From assembly GCA_964553255.1 (NCBI GenBank), contig CAZKJS010000007.1:1-45759 (forward strand): a stretch of DNA of 45,759 nt, in the 5' to 3' direction. This DNA comes from JAQUCI01 sp964553255 (GTDB lineage: Bacteria > Bacillota_I > Bacilli_A > Erysipelotrichales > Erysipelotrichaceae). Position 1 is the first letter of the stretch. Every line of letters starts with the position of its first letter. Below, piece by piece: positions 1 through 8,254 of the stretch. The notes below the pieces were generated by a model. That model saw nothing but the letters and a program-made list of their open reading frames with translations, was not told where the DNA came from and ran no database searches. Made by a program: the position numbers and the translations under genes.

Positions 1-908
1 AGAGCAATCTCTTTATAAAAACGATATGCAAGAGCAAGATCATCGTATTGTTTATCCATCATTAATTGTACTAAAGCGCCATATGAGACTACTTCGCCAT
101 GATAATGTTCTTTCTCAATGTGTTTACGACATGAGAACCCGTAATTTAAAGCATGAGCTAAAGCAGAATTATAATCCTTGCCAACACAGATTGAAACAAT
201 ACCAGTAGAAACAATGATGTTTAAGATGGTTTTTGTCAGTTCATCTGACACTTTTTGTTGTTTTTTATGTTTTAAAGCGGTGGTTCCATCCTTGATCAGG
301 GGATAAAAACACAGATTACTAGTATTAACACCAAGCTGTTGTTCAAAGTTCAATACATCGTTACGAGCACTGAAAGTACATTCAATATATTTAGCTAAGG
401 TATCACCTATACCAGCCCACAAGTAAACATCTGGTGATTTCGCGATAATATCTGTATCGATGAAAGTATGTCTTGGACAGGTGTCAAAATTGACTACTTC
501 TTTAAAACTACTATCATCATTATAAATAACACTAAGTTTAGTAACAGCAGCACATGTTGATGCGATCGTTGGAAAAGTGAACAATGGTTTGTTCATCAAT
601 ACAGCAGCGTATTTGACGGTATCAATACATTTTCCACCACCAATAGCAAATATGATATCGGCTTCTTGAACTTTCTGATCATTTACTATCTTTTCAACAT
701 TGTTATAAGTTGCTTCGTGACCATAACAAAACGAAGTAACAATCTCAATATCTGATCGCTCTAGTGAGGATAATAATCTTTCGCGAGCAGCGTTAAAAGC
801 TTTCTCTCCGTAAACTAATGCACACTTCTTACCATATAATTTTGTTTCTTTTGCTATACTTTCATACGCATCTACACCATAAGTTACATGAGGAAGTATT
901 GTTTTCAT
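1..908 (-). CDS. Iron-containing alcohol dehydrogenase, GldA-like (partial, C-terminus cut by window edge)
   Basis: NAD(P)-dependent polyol or alcohol dehydrogenase of the glycerol dehydrogenase-like group; substrate unknown. About 302 codons are present, reading leftward from ATG at 908. The nucleotide-binding GGGKxxD motif is at residues 90-96, followed by the conserved F-P-T-I-A-S-T segment near 112-118. Likely metal ligands are D169 (GDTLAK), H252 (ALAHALNYG) and H270 (HYHGEVV). The family is usually 350-390 residues, so only the C-terminal part is missing. The start lies one base after the stop of the isomerase gene at 910 and has no strong ribosome site, which suggests translational coupling. 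The pairing with an isomerase hints at a short sugar-alcohol or tetrose/pentose pathway, but the substrate cannot be read from sequence. Confidence 0.85.
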   Translation of the reverse strand, partial: MKTILPHVTYGVDAYESIAKETKLYGKKCALVYGEKAFNAARERLLSSLERSDIEIVTSFCYGHEATYNNVEKIVNDQKVQEADIIFAIGGGKCIDTVKYAAVLMNKPLFTFPTIASTCAAVTKLSVIYNDDSSFKEVVNFDTCPRHTFIDTDIIAKSPDVYLWAGIGDTLAKYIECTFSARNDVLNFEQQLGVNTSNLCFYPLIKDGTTALKHKKQQKVSDELTKTILNIIVSTGIVSICVGKDYNSALAHALNYGFSCRKHIEKEHYHGEVVSYGALVQLMMDKQYDDLALAYRFYKEIA

Positions 909-909
909 A

Positions 910-1545
910 TTATCTAAGAGTCTTTTCAACGAAAGATTTTAGCTCTTCGTCTTGACAGTTTGGTAAAAAACACTCTAGAAAACGTGGTGTTAATGCCTTT
1001 TTTAAGATATCTTGATCGATTGATTTTAATGCTTCAATCAAATTCTTTCCAACAGCTGCTTTCATTACATTTAAAGCTGCAGCATTACGATTTTGACTTT
1101 CTTTACGTTCTTGAGGATATCCAAGGCCTTTTGGTGATCCAAAAGCTTTTTCGAATATTGTCTTAATATTTACTTCAGCACCCCAACCAAATCCCTTAGC
1201 ATAAGGAATTGAAAGAGTGTTACCATTATTTATCTGTAAGAATAAATAAGCGTCAGATGGTTCAATGCAGTATCCACAAACAACACCAGGAAACATATTA
1301 CAAGCCATAAGAGCGCCTTGTCCTGTGCCACAACCCGTAACAACAAAATCAACTGCTTTGGAATTCAATAATAAAGCTGCTTGTACACCAATGTTAAGAT
1401 AAGTTAAATAATACTTGTCATCATCACAACACATGCCGGTATTAAAAACAGTATGCCCCATTGGTGTTACAACGTCTTCTAATTGTTTTAGTACAATAGC
1501 GTTTTTACTTGCTTGACTAAATTCATTGATCATTGCGATTCTCAT
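910..1545 (-). CDS. RpiB/LacA/LacB-family sugar-phosphate isomerase
   Basis: A 211-residue member of the RpiB/LacAB isomerase superfamily, which interconverts aldose and ketose phosphates in the cytosol. The N-terminal segment MRIAMINEFSQASKN and the central VVTGCGTGQGALMACN segment (the family's conserved active-site region) are clear. It is longer than canonical RpiB (about 150) and has the extended C-terminus of the subgroup often found beside dehydrogenases. ATG at 1545 is preceded by AAGGAGA with five-base spacing; an upstream TTG in the same frame falls in the ribosome site region and is rejected. It is the first gene of a two-gene operon with the dehydrogenase. A true RpiB is encoded separately at 19590, so this one probably acts on another sugar phosphate. 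Confidence 0.85.
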   Translation of the reverse strand: MRIAMINEFSQASKNAIVLKQLEDVVTPMGHTVFNTGMCCDDDKYYLTYLNIGVQAALLLNSKAVDFVVTGCGTGQGALMACNMFPGVVCGYCIEPSDAYLFLQINNGNTLSIPYAKGFGWGAEVNIKTIFEKAFGSPKGLGYPQERKESQNRNAAALNVMKAAVGKNLIEALKSIDQDILKKALTPRFLECFLPNCQDEELKSFVEKTLR

Positions 1546-1692
1546 TTTTCTCTCCTTTTTCAAATATACAGACTAGATAAAAAAACTACTCTTATATACT
1601 TGCGATTTACTTAAGTTTATCATAGTGTTTCGTTTATAAAATAAAAAACAGACATCATTAAAACGGTAATATTTTACTAAAGAGTAATAACA

Positions 1693-2955
1693 TCATAAAT
1701 AGAAGTAATAGGAGTTAAGCAAATACTTAACATCGTATTTGTTTGTGAGTTTGTACAAATAATTCTTTATACTCTTAATAGGCTTTAGTTGGTTTTGATA
1801 ATCATCTAGTAATTTGAAGAATTGTTTTCTCTCTTTTATATCGCTAACATCTTTGAAATAACCCCATATATGTTGCGCTGCGTTTATTTGGTTACCAATA
1901 TCTTCACTAAGATTCAAGTTGTTTTCAATAATGTTATAAAAGAGCACAGCATCTTCATCTTTAAAATATTTTAATAGTTCCCTAATTCGCAAATAATCGT
2001 TATGAGAATTAGCTAAGATCGCATATTTATAGTGACTCCATTCTTTCTCAAATAGTTTCTTTGATGTTGGTCTATGCAAGCTATTGATACACTTAACGGC
2101 TGATATGTTTTTATCTTTTACCTCAAGCATGATATCTGGATCAATACTACTGATAGATTGATGAAAACATAAGAACTCATTGATGCTAATAGTATTAGAA
2201 TGTGAGCCTTCTTTTTTGTTTTGGTTTTTTTGTGAGTAATGGATTTTTTGTTTTCCGTCTTGTTTTCGCCAAGTCGCATTACAACGTTTAATCCAATATT
2301 CGTCGCTTAATGATTGATCATAGGGGTTTAGTTCATTATGAAGATTATCATAAACAACTGGAATGTTTGTTCTTTGACTAATAGTCAAAACATCGTTGAT
2401 ATTATATGAGCGATCATCATTTTCAATTACTAAGCGATTTTTCACATCAGTTGATAAAGTATTAAAATTATCGATAAAGCGATTGATGGCCGCTTCTTTA
2501 TCATTATAAACACCACCAATATGAAGGATTATCTTGCAAGAATTATCAGTACCTAGTGCTGATAGCACTTGAGCGTGATATTCAAGGTCTGAGATGGCTC
2601 TATCGACAATACTATTATCTTGAGCATTTAATACCGTATATTGTCCCGGATGCATTGAAACTCGGATATTGTTCTTTTTGATCAAATCTTTAAGATTTTT
2701 CCACTCTGTATCGAATTGATTGATCCAGTCAATGTGATTTACTTTTCTGTCTGAACCAAAAGGGATAAGATCTGAACTGATTCTAAAAATATGGACATTA
2801 TTCTCACTATTATAGATGAGCATATTCTCAAGTGATTTAAGGTTGTTTTTTATTACTGATGAAAGGGTATCGTCATTGACATTTTTTAAAAGACACTTTT
2901 TCATAGTAGTATCTAAAACTCCTATAGTTAAGCAAGCATATCCAATATTCATCAT
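1693..2955 (-). CDS. uvsE: UV DNA damage endonuclease (UVDE family)
   Basis: Metal-dependent TIM-barrel endonuclease that nicks DNA 5' of UV photoproducts and starts an excision repair route independent of UvrABC. The protein is 420 residues. The N-terminal NIGYACLT is the family hallmark, and metal-ligand candidates are H102 (MHPGQY), H145 (ILHIGG), E178 (VIEND) and H206 (VYDNLHNE). The C-terminal 130 residues are extended relative to the catalytic core and carry a lysine-rich linker near residue 240. Two adjacent ATGs exist (2955 and 2952); GAGGTG sits better for the second. It is monocistronic, divergent from the lipid kinase gene. Confidence 0.9.
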   Translation of the reverse strand: MMNIGYACLTIGVLDTTMKKCLLKNVNDDTLSSVIKNNLKSLENMLIYNSENNVHIFRISSDLIPFGSDRKVNHIDWINQFDTEWKNLKDLIKKNNIRVSMHPGQYTVLNAQDNSIVDRAISDLEYHAQVLSALGTDNSCKIILHIGGVYNDKEAAINRFIDNFNTLSTDVKNRLVIENDDRSYNINDVLTISQRTNIPVVYDNLHNELNPYDQSLSDEYWIKRCNATWRKQDGKQKIHYSQKNQNKKEGSHSNTISINEFLCFHQSISSIDPDIMLEVKDKNISAVKCINSLHRPTSKKLFEKEWSHYKYAILANSHNDYLRIRELLKYFKDEDAVLFYNIIENNLNLSEDIGNQINAAQHIWGYFKDVSDIKERKQFFKLLDDYQNQLKPIKSIKNYLYKLTNKYDVKYLLNSYYFYL

Positions 2956-3038
2956 TTCACCTCATGTACTTACTTGAAATTTAACACAGCTATATAATGT
3001 AAGCAATCAATAACACCTTACAAATAATCGATGAAGCG

Positions 3039-3066
3039 TTGACATTGGTGTTTTTTGTTTTAGAAT
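3039..3066 (+). promoter_or_regulatory. Sigma-A-type promoter of the lipid kinase gene
   Basis: TTGACA at 3039-3044 and TAGAAT at 3061-3066 with a 16-base, T-rich spacer, about 17 bases upstream of the start codon region. Confidence 0.6.
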
Positions 3067-3083
3067 TAATATAGGAGTGAAAT

Positions 3084-3983
3084 ATGCGCGTATTGTTTAT
3101 TTTTAATCCCTTATCGGGAATGGGACAGATCAAAAATCAACTTTTAGGAATAATTAATCGTTTCAGTGAAGCTGGTTATGATCTTACTGTTTATGCGAGT
3201 CAAGCTCATTTAGATGCTTATAATCTAACCAAAAACAGAGGTGCTGATTTTTCATTGGTTGTATGTGCTGGTGGCGATGGAACATTGAATGAAGTGATAA
3301 ATGGTATAATGACATTAAAAGAGAAACCAATGTTGGGATATATCCCAGCAGGATCAACTAATGATTATGCGGCTAGTTTGAAACTACCAAAAAACATGAT
3401 AAAAGCTTCGGAGTTGATTGTGAATGGAGCGACATCAAGTTTTGATGTTGGTTATTTCAATGATAAGTATTTCATCTATGTGGCAGCGTTTGGAGCATTT
3501 ACTAGTGTTTCTTATAACACGCCACAAGAAAGTAAAAACTTAATTGGCCACTTGGCATATGTGTTTGAAGGCATAAAGACTGTTGGCTCGATCAAAGAGT
3601 ATCATATGAAAGTTATTTGTGATGATCAACAATTTGATGAAACTTTTGTATATGGTATGGTAACTAATACACTGTCAGTTGGTGGCATATATAAATTAAG
3701 CAGTCAAGATGTTGAACTTAATGATGGTTTGTTTGAAGTAATGCTAATCAAAGCCCCTAAGACTGCAATTGATTTAAGCTCTATCACATCGTTTTTATTA
3801 GGTATTGAAACACATTCACCCTTTGTTGAAGTAGTGAAAACAAGCAGGATTCAATTTATAGCTGATGATGAAATACCATGGACACTAGATGGAGAATTTG
3901 GTGGCAATCAAAAGCAAGTTGATATTATCAACAAAAAACAAGCCATTAATATAATCGATCATTATAAAGAAAAAGCAGTTTGA
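3084..3983 (+). CDS. Diacylglycerol kinase family lipid kinase (YegS/DgkB-like)
   Basis: Soluble lipid kinase of the DAGK catalytic family, which phosphorylates diacylglycerol or a related lipid with ATP at the membrane and recycles lipid from membrane turnover. The 299-residue protein shows NPLSGMGQ at 8-15 (NPxSG nucleotide loop), VVCAGGDGTLNEVINGI near 59-75 (GGDGT motif) and GYIPAGSTNDYA near 89-100. The C-terminal beta domain contains the DGEFGG-type segment (W-T-L-D-G-E-F) seen in this family. The start is supported by AGGAG seven bases upstream. It is monocistronic, with promoter at 3039 and a terminator overlapping its stop codon. Whether the substrate is diacylglycerol, undecaprenol or a sphingoid base is not resolvable here. 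Confidence 0.9.
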   Translation: MRVLFIFNPLSGMGQIKNQLLGIINRFSEAGYDLTVYASQAHLDAYNLTKNRGADFSLVVCAGGDGTLNEVINGIMTLKEKPMLGYIPAGSTNDYAASLKLPKNMIKASELIVNGATSSFDVGYFNDKYFIYVAAFGAFTSVSYNTPQESKNLIGHLAYVFEGIKTVGSIKEYHMKVICDDQQFDETFVYGMVTNTLSVGGIYKLSSQDVELNDGLFEVMLIKAPKTAIDLSSITSFLLGIETHSPFVEVVKTSRIQFIADDEIPWTLDGEFGGNQKQVDIINKKQAINIIDHYKEKAV

Positions 3984-4000
3984 TGATTCAAACTGTTTTT
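3976..4000 (+). terminator. Intrinsic terminator of the lipid kinase gene
   Basis: Perfect 8-bp stem CAGTTTGA/TCAAACTG with a TGAT loop followed by TTTTT. The TGA stop codon lies inside the 5' arm of the stem. Confidence 0.85.
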
Positions 4001-4114
4001 GTATTTTTGGATATGATTCTAAATTGATGTTTTTTATTGCTTTTAGCTTTTGGCTCATTAAGAATGACTGACCAAATAATGCCTTTTTTAGCTTGTTTGA
4101 GATCAATTACCTGT

Positions 4115-5119
4115 TTATTCGGTTTGATCATGGGTACCTTCCTCAACTTCAGCTATGGAATGACGCATTTTGGTATCAGCAATAATATTTTGCATATTAT
4201 AGTAATCCATTACACCTAATTTACCACTTTTTAGCGCTTCGGCCATTGCGCGTGGTACTTCAGCTTCAGCTTCAACAACTTTTGCGCGCATTTCTTGAAC
4301 AGCAGCGATCATTTCTTGCTCACGTGCAACTGCCATAGCACGACGTTCTTCAGCTTTAGCTTGTGCAATACGTTTGTCGGCTTCAGCTTGATCAGTTTGT
4401 AATTGAGCACCAACGTTACGACCAACATCAATATCAGCGATATCAATTGATAAGATTTCAAAGGCAGTTCCTGCCTCTAGACCTTTCATTAAAACCGTTT
4501 TAGATATTTTATCTGGGTTTTCTAACACATCTTTGTGAGTCATGGCTGAACCAATGGTTGTTACTACACCTTCACCAACTCTGGCAATAATAGTTTGTTC
4601 ACCAGCTCCACCGACTAAGCGATCGATATTAGCTCGTACAGTAACCTTAGCTTTCGCTTTTAATTCGATACCATCTTTTGCGATAGCAGCGACGATAGGT
4701 GTTTCGATTACCTTTGGATTAACACTCATTTGAACAGCTTCTAAAACATCACGACCCGCTAAGTCAATCGCTGCTGCTCTTTCAAATTCAAGCGGAATAT
4801 TAGCTCTTTGAGCAGCGATGATAGAGTTAACTACCTTCTCTACATTGCCACCAGCAAGATAGTGAGCTTCAAGTTTATTGATTGAAATCTCAACCCCAGC
4901 TTTTGTGGCCATGATCAATGGAATGATAATACGATTGGGAACAACTCTTCTTAATCGCATACCAATAAGTGTAAATATACCAACTTTAACATTAGCAGCT
5001 AAAGCACTGATCCATAATGCAATTGGCACAAAACTAAAGAAAACCGACAGTAAAAAGATAACACCAAATACTAATAGAATCATACTTCCTAGACCTAAAA
5101 TATCAGCTAATCCGTTCAT
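4115..5119 (-). CDS. floA: Flotillin-like protein FloA
   Basis: Membrane scaffold protein of functional membrane microdomains, affecting membrane fluidity and assembly of signalling and secretion complexes. The 334-residue length and the pattern fit the UPF0365/FloA family: an N-terminal hydrophobic hairpin (residues 10-45), the segment GMRLRRVVPNRI, an SPFH-like core (IELKAKAKVTVRANIDRLVGG) and an Ala/Glu-rich C-terminal coiled region near 230-300. The start is supported by AAAGGAGG. It is three bases downstream of nfeD, the usual nfeD-floA pairing in Firmicutes, and clearly co-transcribed with it. Confidence 0.95.
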   Translation of the reverse strand: MNGLADILGLGSMILLVFGVIFLLSVFFSFVPIALWISALAANVKVGIFTLIGMRLRRVVPNRIIIPLIMATKAGVEISINKLEAHYLAGGNVEKVVNSIIAAQRANIPLEFERAAAIDLAGRDVLEAVQMSVNPKVIETPIVAAIAKDGIELKAKAKVTVRANIDRLVGGAGEQTIIARVGEGVVTTIGSAMTHKDVLENPDKISKTVLMKGLEAGTAFEILSIDIADIDVGRNVGAQLQTDQAEADKRIAQAKAEERRAMAVAREQEMIAAVQEMRAKVVEAEAEVPRAMAEALKSGKLGVMDYYNMQNIIADTKMRHSIAEVEEGTHDQTE

Positions 5120-5121
5120 GA

Positions 5122-5628
5122 TTATACCTCCTTTATTTCTTCTACTACTACACGTCCACCATCAACAGCTACAACCTTTATCTTTTTACTACTTTCGATA
5201 AAGCCGCCTAGGCTAACAACATCTACTCGTAAGTCGTTGATATTAGCTATACCTGCTGGTCTTAAAGCGGTTAAGGTTAAACCTTCCGCATTTAATAATT
5301 GTTTTTTGTTTTCAGAACTGACAAAGCCACTTTTGGCATTAGTCTCATCTTTTAATACCATGCGATTTGGTAATTTGTCGTGTGACATCAAGTAAATAAA
5401 TAACATAAACAGTATTGCTAAAACTAATAAAACAAAGATCATTAACCAAAAACCTTGAATAAAAGTTTTAGCTGAGTAAATGATATCAACAACTAAGATA
5501 ATGATGCCGCTAATACCGGCAAGACCAAATCCAGGTATAAACATTTCTATGACCAAAAGGATAAGCCCAATCACAAACAATATGATTGAGAGCGTTGATA
5601 GATCTGCAAAATAAACTAAAAGACCCAT
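5122..5628 (-). CDS. NfeD-family membrane protein (short form)
   Basis: Partner of FloA. The 168-residue protein has three or four hydrophobic segments in residues 1-100 and a soluble OB-fold-like C-terminal domain (residues 110-168: LNAEGLTLTALRPAG, then a beta-rich end). It lacks the ClpP-like protease domain of long NfeD proteins such as Bacillus YqeZ, so it is the short membrane-plus-OB form. The start at 5628 has AAAGGAGC upstream. The adjacent floA gene makes a joint role in membrane domain organisation likely. Confidence 0.88.
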   Translation of the reverse strand: MGLLVYFADLSTLSIILFVIGLILLVIEMFIPGFGLAGISGIIILVVDIIYSAKTFIQGFWLMIFVLLVLAILFMLFIYLMSHDKLPNRMVLKDETNAKSGFVSSENKKQLLNAEGLTLTALRPAGIANINDLRVDVVSLGGFIESSKKIKVVAVDGGRVVVEEIKEV

Positions 5629-5700
5629 AAACTATGCTCCTTTCTATAAATAAAACAATAATTTAAATACGATAATAGTTTGTTAGGTAATAATATCAAT

Positions 5701-6102
5701 TTAACGTTGTTTTAGTTCATCTCTAATTTCTGATAAGAGGGTAATCATTGGATCAGGTTTAGGAGCGGCTTCAGTAGAAGCTTCTTGTTTCTTTTTCAAA
5801 CCTGTCATTAATTTGATAACAATGAAGATACTAAATGCAATTATCAGAAAATCTACAACATTCTGGATAAAAATACCATATTGTAAAGCTGTTTCAGCAA
5901 CAGTATCACTGGCTGGTATTAAAACTATCTTAAGATCAGTAAAGTTTGTACCACCTGTTAATACCGCAATAATTGGCATGATAATATCATTTACAAGTGA
6001 TGATACAATCTTACCGAAAGCACCACCGATGATCACACCAACAGCAAGATCAACAACATTACCACGCATCGCGAATTCCTTAAAGTCTTTAAATAACTTC
6101 AT
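5701..6102 (-). CDS. mscL: Large-conductance mechanosensitive channel MscL
   Basis: Homopentameric emergency-release channel that opens on membrane tension during hypo-osmotic shock. The 133-residue length is typical. The N-terminal amphipathic helix (FKDFKEFAMRGN), TM1 (VVDLAVGVIIGGAFGKIV, residues 16-34), the periplasmic-type loop with G-G-T-N, TM2 (near 78-100) and a charged cytoplasmic C-terminal helix are all present. A GGGGG ribosome site lies six bases upstream of ATG 6102. It is transcribed separately from floA-nfeD, with 72 bases between. Confidence 0.95.
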   Translation of the reverse strand: MKLFKDFKEFAMRGNVVDLAVGVIIGGAFGKIVSSLVNDIIMPIIAVLTGGTNFTDLKIVLIPASDTVAETALQYGIFIQNVVDFLIIAFSIFIVIKLMTGLKKKQEASTEAAPKPDPMITLLSEIRDELKQR

Positions 6103-6199
6103 ATGATACCCCCTATATGAATTATAATGTTAAATTGAGCATTTGAATATACTTATGCATTATATCGAATATAATAATAATAGAAACAAGGAGTATAAA

Positions 6200-6748
6200 A
6201 TGAGTAAAAATTACAAAATTCTGGCATTTGCCGGTAGTTTAAGAGAAAAATCATACAATAAACTATTGCTTAAAGCAGTATTAGAGAATTTACCACTTGA
6301 TGTTGAAATGGAAGTTTTTGATTTAGCAACCATTCCAATGTATAATCAAGATATAGAAACACAGCCACCATTAGATGTTGTGTTGTTAAAGCAAAAAATA
6401 AGTGAAGCTGACATGGTGATGATAGCAACCCCTGAATACAATTATGCTATTCCTGGTGTTTTAAAGAATGCGCTTGATTGGATATCGCGTCCAAGTAATC
6501 AAAATCCGCTTTCAAAAAAACCCGTTGGTATATTGGGTGCTTCAACGGGGAACTTTGGTACTATTAGAGCTCAATATCAATTAAGGCAGGTTGGTGTATC
6601 ACTTAATATGAATGTCTTGAATCGTCCTGAAATTTTAGTATCTGCAGCTTCAAAGAAATTTGATGAAAATGGTAAGCTGATTGATGAGAAGACAATGGAG
6701 TTATTAAAGGAAATGGTGGCAGCTTTAAAGAATTTAGTATCTAAATAA
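6200..6748 (+). CDS. NADPH-dependent FMN reductase family protein
   Basis: Flavodoxin-fold NAD(P)H:flavin or quinone/azo/chromate reductase of the SsuE/ChrR group; the natural electron acceptor is unknown. The 182-residue protein has the FMN phosphate loop FAGSLREKSYNK at residues 8-19 and the family signature PEYNYAIPGVLKNALDW near 80-96. ATG 6200 has AAGGAG at proper spacing; the in-frame ATG at 6143 lacks one. It precedes the rubrerythrin-like gene by 16 bases and is probably co-transcribed, which suggests a shared redox or oxidative-stress role. Confidence 0.9.
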   Translation: MSKNYKILAFAGSLREKSYNKLLLKAVLENLPLDVEMEVFDLATIPMYNQDIETQPPLDVVLLKQKISEADMVMIATPEYNYAIPGVLKNALDWISRPSNQNPLSKKPVGILGASTGNFGTIRAQYQLRQVGVSLNMNVLNRPEILVSAASKKFDENGKLIDEKTMELLKEMVAALKNLVSK

Positions 6749-6764
6749 TTAAAGGAGGAAGATT

Positions 6765-7253
6765 ATGACTAGTATTGCATTTGCGATTAATTTAGAAGTT
6801 GAAGGTGAGAAGTACTATAAACGACAAGCCGAATTGAATAAGGATAATTTTCTAAACTCGGTGTTTACCATTTTAGCTAAAGAAGAACAACGACATGCAA
6901 AAATATTGCAAGATTTGATTGGTAGTAAAAAGTATGAACTTGATAATGATGTATCGTTAAATGAAATTGATAATATTTTTCTTGGTCTAAAAGATTTCGC
7001 TATCAGTTTAACAGATGAGAGTGAAAAACAATTAGCTGTTTATGAAGAAGCTTTGATCAAAGAAAAACAAAGCATTGACTTATATGAAGAACTACTGATG
7101 AAGAGCTCAACAGAACAAGACAAGAAGATTTTTAATTATTTAATTGCGCAAGAGCAACAACACCAAAGACTGTTTACAGAAATTATAGCTTTGGTTAGTC
7201 GACCCAAAGAATGGGTTGAATCTGCGGAGTTTGGCATTAGAGAAGAATACTAA
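6765..7253 (+). CDS. Rubrerythrin/ferritin-like diiron protein
   Basis: A four-helix diiron protein of the rubrerythrin/ferritin-like superfamily, likely acting in peroxide reduction or iron handling in the cytosol. In 162 residues it carries the expected pattern of helical glutamates and ExxH pairs: E-V-E-G-E near 11-15, KEEQRHAKIL near 40-49, then YEEALIKEKQSIDLYEEL in helix 3, and AQEQQHQRLF near 129-138. There is no C-terminal rubredoxin CxxC domain, so it is a domain-reduced rubrerythrin rather than a full-length one. It is supported by GGAGG upstream and the operon with the flavin reductase, a plausible electron donor (inference). Confidence 0.88.
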   Translation: MTSIAFAINLEVEGEKYYKRQAELNKDNFLNSVFTILAKEEQRHAKILQDLIGSKKYELDNDVSLNEIDNIFLGLKDFAISLTDESEKQLAVYEEALIKEKQSIDLYEELLMKSSTEQDKKIFNYLIAQEQQHQRLFTEIIALVSRPKEWVESAEFGIREEY

Positions 7254-7257
7254 AAGT

Positions 7258-7282
7258 AAAGTGACTGTATTGCAGTCACTTT
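7258..7282. terminator. Bidirectional terminator between convergent genes
   Basis: Perfect 10-bp stem AAAGTGACTG/CAGTCACTTT with loop TATTG between the converging rubrerythrin-like and RpiR genes. The AT-rich arms serve both strands; the T tail is short. Confidence 0.65.
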
Positions 7283-8111
7283 ATAGTTTGTCAGACAGTA
7301 CTTCAGCTCTTTCAATCAGTTGGTTGAAACGCTGATAATCAAGTTTTAAGATGTTTAAATATATTAGATCGATCAATAATAGTTGTGAACAACGCATTGT
7401 TGTGACGTTTAATCTAGTCTTTGCACCAAAAGAAACCGTTTTAAGTAAGTAATCAGCATAATTATGTAATGTGTTTTTGGTGTTGCTTGTTACAACAACG
7501 ATTGGAATTTGACAATTTTTCGCGATCTCCGCTGATTTGATCACATCAGCAGTTTCACCTGATTCGGATAACAAGATCAACGCTGTTTCTTGAGGTATTG
7601 CTTGATCAATAAGGGAATAGATTGTATGGGAAGATTGACTAGTTATGCAGGTTAAGCCAAGCTTTATTAATTGATTAGCAAGATAATCACAGAATAGATT
7701 AGAACTACCAACACCAAAAATAATGATTTTTTTAGTGTTTATTAATAATTTGGCGATATTCTCGATAGTTATCTCATTGTTGTTGTTAATGGTTATGTCT
7801 AAGATGTCTTTATATTGAGCAATAACTTTACGACTTGTCTCAGTGGTAGACTCTTCAACCGTTATTTCATCGTGGTCATCAACTGCTTCAAGTTTTATTA
7901 CTGAGATGTCAGCTAAAAACTCACGGAAAGAACCATAACCAAGTTTTTGTGAAAATCGTATTATCGTTGATTGTCCAGTGCTAGTCAATGTAGCTAGTTG
8001 ATGCGAAGTGATTGTTTTAATTTCATCAAGATGTTCAATGATATAATCAGCGATCTGTTTTTCTGACTGGGTTAAATTTTGATAAGAAGTTTGTAGTTTG
8101 GCTTTAAACAT
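7281..8111 (-). CDS. RpiR-family transcriptional regulator (HTH + SIS)
   Basis: Sugar-phosphate-sensing transcription factor. The N-terminal HTH_6 domain covers about residues 1-75 (LTQSEKQIADYI, then TSTGQSTIIRFSQKLGYGSFREF). The C-terminal SIS domain lies near 115-250 (IIIFGVGSSNLFCDYLANQL, LLSESGETADVIKSAE). The start at 8111 gives the usual family N-terminus; ATG 8126 in the same frame would add five residues, and neither has a strong ribosome site. It is divergent from two SIS-domain enzyme genes, so control of those genes by their phosphosugar is the natural inference. Confidence 0.9.
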   Translation of the reverse strand: MFKAKLQTSYQNLTQSEKQIADYIIEHLDEIKTITSHQLATLTSTGQSTIIRFSQKLGYGSFREFLADISVIKLEAVDDHDEITVEESTTETSRKVIAQYKDILDITINNNNEITIENIAKLLINTKKIIIFGVGSSNLFCDYLANQLIKLGLTCITSQSSHTIYSLIDQAIPQETALILLSESGETADVIKSAEIAKNCQIPIVVVTSNTKNTLHNYADYLLKTVSFGAKTRLNVTTMRCSQLLLIDLIYLNILKLDYQRFNQLIERAEVLSDKL

Positions 8112-8137
8112 AAGATACACTCTCATTTCTTGTCTTA

Positions 8138-8166
8138 ATTATAACGGGCAAATCTGATTTTAGCAA
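8138..8166 (-). promoter_or_regulatory. Promoter of the rpiR-type gene
   Basis: On the minus strand, TTGCTA at 8166-8161 and TATAAT at 8143-8138 with a 17-base spacer. The -35 of this promoter lies 23 bases from the -35 of the divergent promoter at 8189, so one bound regulator could affect both. Confidence 0.6.
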
Positions 8167-8188
8167 AACACTTTGTGATAAACGATGC

Positions 8189-8217
8189 TTGATAATGAAT
8201 AAAATATGCACTATAAT
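8189..8217 (+). promoter_or_regulatory. Promoter of the first SIS-domain gene
   Basis: TTGATA at 8189-8194, 17-base spacer, TATAAT at 8212-8217. It shares the ATGCA-N-TATAAT context with the promoter of the second copy at 9027. Confidence 0.75.
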
Positions 8218-8254
8218 AACTATTAGTGTGAATTGATAAACCAAGGATGAAATT

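Noticed and set aside
26..208. Short plus-strand open frame of 60 codons
   Set aside because: Antisense to the GldA-like dehydrogenase, whose minus-strand frame is coherent and carries metal ligands; no ribosome site or recognisable family.
3885..4219. Small open frames between the lipid kinase gene and floA
   Set aside because: They overlap coding sequence and the terminator on one strand or the other and match no family.
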